From Conexibacter woesei Iso977N (GTDB taxonomy: Bacteria; Actinomycetota; Thermoleophilia; Solirubrobacterales; Solirubrobacteraceae): a stretch of 64,000 nt of DNA. Each line of letters starts with the position of its first letter. Position 1 is the first letter of the stretch. Location: positions 1,550,001-1,614,000 of the forward strand of contig NZ_AUKG01000001.1 of assembly GCF_000424625.1 (NCBI RefSeq). The letters run 5' to 3'. The position numbers were made by a program, and so were the translations under genes. The notes under the pieces were generated by a model. The model was not told where the DNA came from, ran no database searches, and was given only the letters and a program-made list of their open reading frames with translations. Positions 58,189 to 64,000 of this stretch are shown here, in pieces.

Positions 58189-59133
58189 ATGCAGCTCCAG
58201 GGCATCCACCACATCAGCGCGATCACCGGCGACGCGCAGCGCAACCTCGACTTCTACACGCGGGTGCTCGGGCTGCGGCTCGTCGCCAAGACGGTCAACC
58301 AGGACGATCCGAGCGTCTACCACCTGTTCTACGCCGACGAGCAGGGGCATCCCGGTAGCGAGATGACGTTCTTCGAGTACCCGCACGCGATCCCGGGGCG
58401 GCCGGGTGCGGGGATGATCCACCGGATCGTCTGGCGCGTGGGCTCCGAGGATGCGCTCGCGTTCTGGGCCGAGCGCCTGCCGTTGTTGGAGGTGTCGGTG
58501 ACGCGCGGCGATCAGGGATCCGTCGTGTTCAGCGATCCGGAGGGGTTGGAGCACGAGCTGGTCGTCAACGCGACCGGCGACACGCCGCTCGTCGCGTCGT
58601 CGCCCGACATCCCGGCGGCGCACGCGCTGCAGGGCTTCGACGGCGTCCGCGCCTACGCGATCGACCCGGCGCGCTCGGGCGCGCTGCTGGAGCGCGTGCT
58701 CGGCGCCGAGAAGACGGGCGAGTCCACGTGGACCCTGCGCGGCGAACGCCGCGGCGGCTGGATCGCCTACGACCCCGCGCCCGCCGAGCGCGGCCGCCAG
58801 TCCGGCGGCTCGGTGCACCACGTCGCGTGGGGGACGACCGTCGCCGAGCACCCGCAGTGGCAGGACTCCATCACCGAGGCCGGCGTCCACACGAGCGGCA
58901 TCATCGACCGCACGTACTTCAAGTCGATCTACTTCCGCGAGCCCTCCGGCGTCCTCTTCGAGATCGCCGACGACGCCCCCGGCTTCACGATCGACTCACC
59001 CGTCGAAGAGCTCGGCCGCAAGATCATCCTGCCGCCGCAGTTCGAGTCCCAGCGCGAGAAGATCGAGAAGCGCCTGACGCCTTTGCCCGACCCCGGCCCG
59101 CGCCCGGCGGCAGGCGCCGCGCCCGCGGCCTAA
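58189..59133 (+). CDS. VOC-family ring-cleaving dioxygenase-like protein (MhqO type)
   Basis: 314 residues with two VOC modules: GIHHISAITGDAQRNLDFYT opens the first, GSVHHVAWGTTVAEHPQWQD the second, closed by IYFREPSGVLFEIADD; the H...H...E metal ligands are present. MhqO/MhqA-type enzymes cleave hydroquinones or catechols. It may belong functionally with the quinone-reductase/HxlR unit 2 kb upstream. The 3' end overlaps the convergent gene by 4 bases. Confidence 0.93.
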   Translation: MQLQGIHHISAITGDAQRNLDFYTRVLGLRLVAKTVNQDDPSVYHLFYADEQGHPGSEMTFFEYPHAIPGRPGAGMIHRIVWRVGSEDALAFWAERLPLLEVSVTRGDQGSVVFSDPEGLEHELVVNATGDTPLVASSPDIPAAHALQGFDGVRAYAIDPARSGALLERVLGAEKTGESTWTLRGERRGGWIAYDPAPAERGRQSGGSVHHVAWGTTVAEHPQWQDSITEAGVHTSGIIDRTYFKSIYFREPSGVLFEIADDAPGFTIDSPVEELGRKIILPPQFESQREKIEKRLTPLPDPGPRPAAGAAPAA

Positions 59134-60629
59134 GCCGCCCACGACGGCTGCAGCGGGTTGGCCCTCGGCTTCAGGGCGGAGCCGCGCAGGCGCAGCATGA
59201 AGGCGTCCCAGGCCTCGCCGTCGACCTCCTCGTCGCGCAGCGGCTGGAGGTCCGGGTCGCGCATGCTCATCCACTTCGCGTCGAGCTGCCTGCCCGCCCG
59301 CTCGCTGGCGTCGGCGAGGTACCGGCGCGCGCGCCGGGCGTCGTCGGCGTCCCTGGTCGACCTGTACAACAACGCGAAGAAGCAGCCGGCGTTGTAATAG
59401 GCCTGCCAGCCGCACGAGGGCCGGCGCACGCCCAGGTACCAGAACCGGACCCGCAGGCCGCGGACGCGCCGCCTCCACGGGCGGTCGGTCTGGCTGCGCA
59501 GCTGCCGGCACTGCCTGGAGAGGCGCATCGTCTGGCGCAGCTCGCGGCGTGCGTCGCCGCGCAGCTCGTAGCGGTTGCGCATCCGCCAGTGCGTCAGCGC
59601 GATCGAGGGCAGCCACAGCAGCCGCCGCGTCCGGCCGGCCTGCTCCTTGCCCTCGCGGTTGAGCCTGGCGATCAGGTCGACGGAGTCCCTCATGTCGCGG
59701 AAGCCGGCGTGCTCGGCGATCTCGGTGTCGTTGACGCCGCGCCGGACCAGCGGGACGAGCATCGCCGCGACGATGCTCGCGCGGTAGTGCGGCTCGACGA
59801 GGTCGGGCCGCTCGTTGGCGACCGCGCGGTAGCGGCCGAGCGCCGTCGCCAGCAGGACCGGGTCCTCGTCGTCGTCCTCGCGCTCGCCGACCGCCGCGAT
59901 CTCGGTCAGCGTCGCGAGCTGCAGCCGCGGCAGCGAGTTGGTGGTCTCGATCCTGTCGGCCGCCTCGAAGTGCTCGAAGGCTCCGGCGGCGTCGCCTGCC
60001 CTCAGGTGCTCCTGGCCCTTGAAGTACTCGGCGACGGCGACGGGCGACGTCCACCGCGCCCAGGGCGGGAACGCGCCGGTCGCGACCTGCGAGATGTGCG
60101 CGAAGACGCACGCGGCCAGGCGCCTGACGGCGATCTCGTCGGTCGTGGCGCGGACGGTCGACAGCAGCGGGGTGCCGCCGCCGTCGAGCCAGTAGCGCAG
60201 CCGCGGGGCGTAGGTGCCGGCGGGCGCGCGCAGGAGCGTCACGCGGATCGTGAACGACGGCGGCTGCGGGAACCTGAGCGCGTCGAGCAGCTGGGCGATC
60301 CAGCCGACCTGCGGGATGTCGCTGGCCGCCAGCGCGGCGATCGGGTCCGGCTTCGGGACGCCGCCCGGGATCGTCGGCGTGAAGCCGCTGTGGGCGAGGC
60401 GCTCGCGCAGCAGCGAGGCGAGCGCCTCGATCTCGGGGGCCTGGCCGCCGTCCTGCTTGTCGCAGACGATCGGGGCGATCTCGATCGGCCCGAGCTGGCT
60501 GGAGCTGCGGATCGCGCGCCAGACCCAGTAGAGCGCGGCGAAGCCGATCAGCAGGAACGCGAAGTCGACCGACGTGAACGCGTCGACGCGCGCCTGGACC
60601 CAGTCGACGCCGTCGCCGATGGCGCTCAT
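59130..60629 (-). CDS. Membrane-anchored protein with TPR-like helices
   Basis: 499 residues. One membrane helix at about 22-40 (VDFAFLLIGFAALYWVWRAI), then a mixed alpha/beta part (GPIEIAPIVCDKQDGG ... LASLLRERLAHSGFTP) and TPR-like helices (EYFKGQEHLRAGDAAGAFEH, LGRYRAVANERPDLVEPHYR). Many Arg residues near the end ([18 protein letters not shown]). Start overlaps the stop of the next gene (ATGA). No family recognised; it may be a scaffold for a membrane complex. Confidence 0.8.
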   Translation of the reverse strand: MSAIGDGVDWVQARVDAFTSVDFAFLLIGFAALYWVWRAIRSSSQLGPIEIAPIVCDKQDGGQAPEIEALASLLRERLAHSGFTPTIPGGVPKPDPIAALAASDIPQVGWIAQLLDALRFPQPPSFTIRVTLLRAPAGTYAPRLRYWLDGGGTPLLSTVRATTDEIAVRRLAACVFAHISQVATGAFPPWARWTSPVAVAEYFKGQEHLRAGDAAGAFEHFEAADRIETTNSLPRLQLATLTEIAAVGEREDDDEDPVLLATALGRYRAVANERPDLVEPHYRASIVAAMLVPLVRRGVNDTEIAEHAGFRDMRDSVDLIARLNREGKEQAGRTRRLLWLPSIALTHWRMRNRYELRGDARRELRQTMRLSRQCRQLRSQTDRPWRRRVRGLRVRFWYLGVRRPSCGWQAYYNAGCFFALLYRSTRDADDARRARRYLADASERAGRQLDAKWMSMRDPDLQPLRDEEVDGEAWDAFMLRLRGSALKPRANPLQPSWAA

Positions 60630-61036
60630 TGGGACCGCGTGTCCGAGGTGGGGTTGGCGGCGTAGCTCCTCATGCCCCGCTCGGCGCAGCTGCGGATGGC
60701 CTCGGCCCTGTCGGCGTCCTCGGCGACCGGCAGGTCCAGCGCCAGGATCGACATGTAGGCCTTGCGCGCCTCCCTTCCGGCGCCCTCGGCGGCGAGGATC
60801 CCGATCGAGGTGCAGCGCTCGCTGACCGCCCTCAGCAGGCCGGCCTGGGCGCACCGCTCGCCCGCGTCGTCGTCCAGGACGGCGGCGTAGCGGGTCAGCG
60901 CCTGCTGGTAGAGGCCGGTCACGTCGGCCTGGTCGGCGGTCACGCACGCCGACGGCTCGGGCGCGAACCGGTGCGCGATGACCGCGGCGAACAGGACGAC
61001 GGCCAGGGTCATGAAGAGGACCGGACGGAGGGACAT
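60626..61036 (-). CDS. Small membrane-anchored or exported helical protein
   Basis: 136 residues with one N-terminal membrane helix (VLFMTLAVVLFAAVIAH), then helices with paired Cys (ERCAQAGLLRAVSERCTSIG; IRSCAERGM) in a TPR-like spacing. Operon with the 499-residue membrane protein; probably a partner of it. Unrecognised. Confidence 0.75.
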   Translation of the reverse strand: MSLRPVLFMTLAVVLFAAVIAHRFAPEPSACVTADQADVTGLYQQALTRYAAVLDDDAGERCAQAGLLRAVSERCTSIGILAAEGAGREARKAYMSILALDLPVAEDADRAEAIRSCAERGMRSYAANPTSDTRSQ

Positions 61037-61180
61037 GACGGTCGCGTGGTACCACTCTCATGGTGTGCTGACAACTCAGCCTTGCTGATCGTCTAGGTCG
61101 GTGCCTAGGCAGACCGGACGCCCGCCGTGGCGGCGTGGCCGCGGGCGGCGCTTGTGACGGCCCGGAGCAGGGCGGCCGCG

Positions 61181-61186
61181 TAGGGT
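61181..61186 (+). promoter_or_regulatory. -10 element TAGGGT, leaderless spacing
   Basis: Seven bases before the ATG of the SIS protein gene. The 61037-61193 region also has a CTAGG-N6-CCTAG palindrome near 61094. Confidence 0.5.
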
Positions 61187-61193
61187 CGGGCGT

Positions 61194-62144
61194 ATGGCAT
61201 CGCACATGCGCACGATCATGGAGTCGCAGCCGGCCGAGCTGGAGCGGGTGATCGGCGACGAGGGGCCTGCGGTCGCCGCCGCCGAGCAGCTGCGGGGGCG
61301 GGAGGTGCTGCTGGTCGGCGTCGGCACGAGCTGGCATGCGGCCGAGCATGGCGCGTGGCTGCTGCGGGAGGCGGGGGTGCGGGCGCGGGCCGCGCATGCC
61401 GCGGACCTCGCGCCGTATGGCGTGCCGGTCGATCCGGCGCTCGGCGTCGTCGTCATGAGCCACACGGCGGGCACGGGCTACTCGATCGAGATCCTGAAGC
61501 GCGCGCGCGAGGCGGGCGCCGCGGTCGTGCACGTCGGCGGGATCGGGTCCGGTGCGGACGTCGAGACCGTGGAGCCCGAGAAGTCCTATGCCTACACCGC
61601 GTCGCACACCGCGGCGCTGGCGCGGATCGCGCAGATCGCGCGGGCGCTCGGCGCCGACATGAAGGACTTGGAGCGCGTGCCCGGCGCGGTCGCCGAGGTG
61701 CTGGCGCTCGACGGGCCGCTGATCGAGGTGCCGTCGCGGCTGGTCGAGCTGATCGGCGCCGGCCCCAACGCGTGGACCGCTGCCGAGGGCGCGCTGAAGA
61801 TCCGCGAGGCGGCGTACGTCGCCGCCGAGGGCCTCGGCAGCGAGCAGTTCTTCCACGGCCCGTCGGTCGCGCTCGACGAGCAGGACGCGCTGGTCGTCCT
61901 CGACGGCGGCGGCCCGATGGCCGCGCGCACGCAGAAGATCGCCGACGCGGTCGAGGTCACCGGCGCGCGCGTGGTGCGCTTCGCGCACGCCCAGCTCGGC
62001 GAGGCGCTGTCGATCTTCCCGCTGACCGTCGTCGTCCAGCGGATCGCGCTGGAGCTGAGCGAGGCCCGCGGCGTCTCGCCGGACAGGTTCCGCTTCGAGG
62101 AGAGCAGGGAGCGCGAGGTGGCGTTCGAGGGCGTCGGCTTCTAA
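61194..62144 (+). CDS. SIS-domain sugar isomerase/deaminase-like protein
   Basis: 316 residues with two SIS modules: VLLVGVGTSWHAAEHGAWLL, MSHTAGTGYSIEILKRA and LIGAGPNAWTAAEGALKIRE, as in GlmS isomerase and FrlB/AgaS-like proteins. The N-terminus (HMRTIMESQPAELERVI) matches the GlmS-like opening, but no glutaminase domain is present. Acts on a phosphorylated amino sugar or fructosamine, to be determined. Confidence 0.93.
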   Translation: MASHMRTIMESQPAELERVIGDEGPAVAAAEQLRGREVLLVGVGTSWHAAEHGAWLLREAGVRARAAHAADLAPYGVPVDPALGVVVMSHTAGTGYSIEILKRAREAGAAVVHVGGIGSGADVETVEPEKSYAYTASHTAALARIAQIARALGADMKDLERVPGAVAEVLALDGPLIEVPSRLVELIGAGPNAWTAAEGALKIREAAYVAAEGLGSEQFFHGPSVALDEQDALVVLDGGGPMAARTQKIADAVEVTGARVVRFAHAQLGEALSIFPLTVVVQRIALELSEARGVSPDRFRFEESREREVAFEGVGF

Positions 62145-62147
62145 CCT
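62142..62147 (+). promoter_or_regulatory. -10 element TAACCT, overlapping the SIS stop codon
   Basis: Seven bases before GTG 62155; decides that start over TTG 62152. Confidence 0.45.
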
Positions 62148-62154
62148 TCGCTTG

Positions 62155-62814
62155 GTGAGCGACGTCGACCAGATCCCGGCCTCCGCAGCGCTGGTCCTGC
62201 GCGACCGCACGAACGCGGATCCGCAGCAGGTCTTCGTCACCGCGCTCTACGACCTGATCGCGCTCGACGCCTGGACGCACCGCCGCGTCCGGCGCCTGCC
62301 GGGCCTGCGCCTCACCGACGAGCTGACGCCGTCCGCCGACGCGCCCGACCTCCCCGAGCCGCTGCGCAGCACCGACGCGGTCCTGCGCCGCGCGGCCGCC
62401 GAGCTCGGCGCGCCGCTCCGCATCGGGACGCTCGCGGCCTGGCTGGCGCGCCAGGCGGCCGGGACGCCGGCGACCGCCGCCAGGCGCACGCTCGAGACGC
62501 TCGTCCAGGACGGCCTGCTGGAGCGCCGCGGAACCCACCTCGGCCCGACCGCGCGCGGGACCGCCGTGCTCGCCCAGCACCCGCAGCTACCCGCACGGGC
62601 GCGGCTGGAGGCCCTCGACGACGGCGTCTGGGCACAGGCCATGAAGTCGCTCGGCCCGCTCGGCTCCCGCCTCATCAGCGCCATCGCCGACACCGCGACC
62701 GGCCAGCGCGGCTTCGCCTGGGGCGCCATCGGCGCCGAGGTCGCCGGCTACGGCCACTCGCCCAACGGCGACAACCGCCAGGCCGCGATCTGGACCGGGT
62801 CCGGGCTGCTCTAG
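62155..62814 (+). CDS. Uncharacterised protein with a winged-helix-like segment
   Basis: 219 residues. FVTALYDLIALDAWTHRRVR and GTLAAWLARQAAGTPATAAR, followed by RTLETLVQDGLLERRG, look like two helical units, the second winged-helix-like. The C-terminus (DTATGQRGFAWGAIGAEVAG) is Gly-rich. Membrane segments absent. Overlaps the convergent ACT-like gene by 4 bases. Family not recognised. Confidence 0.78.
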   Translation: MSDVDQIPASAALVLRDRTNADPQQVFVTALYDLIALDAWTHRRVRRLPGLRLTDELTPSADAPDLPEPLRSTDAVLRRAAAELGAPLRIGTLAAWLARQAAGTPATAARRTLETLVQDGLLERRGTHLGPTARGTAVLAQHPQLPARARLEALDDGVWAQAMKSLGPLGSRLISAIADTATGQRGFAWGAIGAEVAGYGHSPNGDNRQAAIWTGSGLL

Positions 62815-63212
62815 CGCGGGTGGTCGCCGACCTCGTGGCCGGCGTAGCGCAGCGCGCCGACGGCGTCGGCGAGCCTCTCGCCCGGCACGAGGATCCAGTC
62901 GGTCGCGTGCGTCGCGATCGGGAAGATCGGCACGCCCGCGTCCGCCAACGGCCTCGCGATCGACGCCATCACGCCGGTCAGCCCCAGGTCCATCGGCCCC
63001 GCGACCTCGAGGATCCGCCAGCCGCGCACCACCTCGCCGGCCGTGTCGTCCACGAGGTCCTCCAGGCAGACGAGCGAGCGCTCGTCGCCGACCTCGGTCA
63101 GCGACCAGAAGCCGGTCCCGGACGGCGGCACGACGACCTCGTCGACCGACGACGACAACCTGCAGACCGCGTAGTCGCCGTCGAGCACGCGGAGCCTCAG
63201 CGCGGTGCCCAC
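62811..63212 (-). CDS. ACT-domain protein
   Basis: 133 residues with the layout of the small two-ACT proteins: LRLRVLDGDYAVCRLSSSVD, SLTEVGDERSLVCLEDL, RILEVAGPMDLGLTGVMASI and GVPIFPIATHATDWILV, where the last is the typical ligand-loop phrase. Likely amino-acid sensing. The GTG at 63212 overlaps the cupin gene by 16 bases. Confidence 0.85.
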   Translation of the reverse strand: MGTALRLRVLDGDYAVCRLSSSVDEVVVPPSGTGFWSLTEVGDERSLVCLEDLVDDTAGEVVRGWRILEVAGPMDLGLTGVMASIARPLADAGVPIFPIATHATDWILVPGERLADAVGALRYAGHEVGDHPR

Positions 63213-63574
63213 GGGACCTCGACGGCGTCCTCGGTCGGCGAGTTGCGCGCCACGACGTACTCGACGTCCTCGGTGTCGGAGACGTTCTCCAGCACGTGCG
63301 TCTCGTGCGGCGGCACCCAGAGCATGTCGCCCTGCTGCAGCTCGACCACGTTCTCCAGCCGCTCGCCCCACCGGATCCGCATCCCACCGCTGAGCATGTA
63401 GCACGCGCTCTCGCAGTCGGCGTGGTAGTGGGGGCGCGACCGCGCGCCCGCCGGCAGCCGGAAGATCCCCATGAACAGGGCCTCGCTGCCGGTGGTCGCG
63501 CGCGACACCTCGTGTCCGCCCACGACGCCGCGCGGTTCCTCATGCGGTGCGACGCCGGGGCGGATGACCTTCAT
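63197..63574 (-). CDS. Cupin-domain protein
   Basis: 125 residues. Cupin motif 1 is RPHYHADCESACYMLSGGMR and motif 2 is GDMLWVPPHETHVLENVSD, with the metal-binding His/Glu set incomplete but plausible. Its ATG directly abuts the TAG of the upstream SDR gene, so they are co-translated. Substrate unknown. Confidence 0.92.
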   Translation of the reverse strand: MKVIRPGVAPHEEPRGVVGGHEVSRATTGSEALFMGIFRLPAGARSRPHYHADCESACYMLSGGMRIRWGERLENVVELQQGDMLWVPPHETHVLENVSDTEDVEYVVARNSPTEDAVEVPWAPR

Positions 63575-64000
63575 CTAGAACATCATGCCCGTCTGCTGGC
63601 CGCCCGTCACGTTCAGGACCTGCCCGTGGACGTAGTTGCTCCACGGCGAGCACAGGAAGAAGATCGCGCCCGCGGCCTCCTCCGGCGTGCCCGCGCGGCC
63701 CAGCGGGATCAGCATCTTGCCCATCGCGGCGAGCTGCTCGGGGATGCCGAGCTGGACCTTCTCGCCGTCGATCTCCATCTGGTTCTCGTCGTTCTTGGCC
63801 GACGTCAGGCGCGTCTCGATGAAGCCGAAGGCGACCGCGTTGGCGTTGACCTTGAACTGGCCCCACTCCTTGGCGATCGTCTTGATCAGGCCGACCGTGC
63901 CGAGCTTGCCGGCCGCGTAGTTGGCCTGCCCGGCGTTGCCGAACATGCCCGAGGTCGACGACACGTTGACGATCTTGCGGAAGACCTCGACGCCCTCCTC
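63575..64000 (-). CDS. Short-chain dehydrogenase (FabG-like), C-terminal part
   Basis: 141 residues visible; the N-terminus is beyond the right edge. The catalytic Ser lies in IVNVSSTSGMFGN and YAAGK carries the Tyr/Lys pair; NANAVAFGFIETRLT and the ending IFFLCSPWSNYVHGQVLNVT are typical of 3-oxoacyl-ACP/CoA reductases. Unlike the SDR-like protein at 56448-57041, this one keeps its catalytic residues. First gene of the SDR-cupin-ACT run. Confidence 0.95.
   Translation of the reverse strand, partial: EEGVEVFRKIVNVSSTSGMFGNAGQANYAAGKLGTVGLIKTIAKEWGQFKVNANAVAFGFIETRLTSAKNDENQMEIDGEKVQLGIPEQLAAMGKMLIPLGRAGTPEEAAGAIFFLCSPWSNYVHGQVLNVTGGQQTGMMF

Noticed and set aside
62155-62814. Assignment of this protein to the GOLPH3/GPP34 family
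   Set aside because: Only the general helical layout is similar; the characteristic GPP34 opening (Leu-rich run after the start) is missing.

Overview
The window is a very GC-rich stretch of a bacterial chromosome. Third codon positions are overwhelmingly G or C, and several gene families are ones typical of deep-branching Actinobacteria: ECF sigma factors fused to zinc-finger tails, WS/DGAT acyltransferases, MocR regulators, large secreted repeat proteins with basic C-termini, and ferritin-like Tat-type proteins. I infer the class Thermoleophilia, order Solirubrobacterales (relatives of Conexibacter or Solirubrobacter). That placement rests on gene content and base composition, not on a marker gene. 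The only RNA gene seen is one tRNA-Pro (CGG). I see no CRISPR array, no insertion sequence and no rRNA.

Layout. 1-5.4 kb: truncated acyl-CoA synthetase, MocR regulator, NIF3-like protein, and a membrane-tethered ECF sigma factor with a small coupled partner. 5.4-11.2 kb: tRNA, AhpD-like protein, and two large secreted proteins in one operon. 11.3-18.3 kb: MBL-like protein, PhzF-like isomerase, EamA transporter, a RecQ helicase fused to a phosphoribosyltransferase-like domain behind a predicted LexA box, and a PabB-PabC fusion. 18.4-29.3 kb: TetR, SanA/YdcF-like protein, PQQ-type sugar dehydrogenase lipoprotein, WS/DGAT, an HD-GYP phosphodiesterase, MFS transporter, MBL hydrolase, Leu/Phe/Val dehydrogenase, and the second sigma-anti-sigma fusion. 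29.4-34.7 kb: thiolase, SCP2-like protein with acidic repeats, epimerase, PNPOx-like protein, Nudix hydrolase, rubredoxin. 34.8-37.9 kb: a tightly overlapped envelope operon (proline-rich membrane protein, two ferritin-like proteins, L,D-transpeptidase). 38.0-47.0 kb: biotin synthesis in two pieces (bioA; bioB-bioF-bioD plus a VOC protein), with LtrA, a DHA2 exporter-MarR pair and a VapBC module between them. 47.2-55.3 kb: response regulator, acetyltransferase, SEC-C protein, enoyl-CoA hydratase, a 70-residue biotinyl carrier, PlsC-like acyltransferase, a second sugar dehydrogenase, and a secreted beta-propeller/RTX protein. 55.4-64 kb: an HxlR/FMN-reductase unit, a degenerate SDR, a foreign-looking ParB-like gene, a ring-cleaving-dioxygenase-type VOC protein, TPR-like membrane proteins, a SIS protein, ACT and cupin proteins, and the 3' end of an SDR.

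Three things stand out. First, more than 20 genes carry a TANNNT element 6-10 bases before the start codon, with no Shine-Dalgarno sequence; this is the signature of leaderless mRNAs and was used here to choose several starts. Second, two distant genes encode the same rare architecture: an ECF sigma factor, an HxxxCxxC anti-sigma zinc motif, a membrane helix and a Ser/Thr-rich tail. Both share CGTTAGAGTT upstream. Third, several operators are readable directly: a LexA-type box before recQ, a MarR-type palindrome on the promoter of the DHA2 exporter, a perfect palindrome before vapB, a CTACGG repeat before the HxlR gene, and TGACACCGTGTCA before the acyl-CoA synthetase gene.
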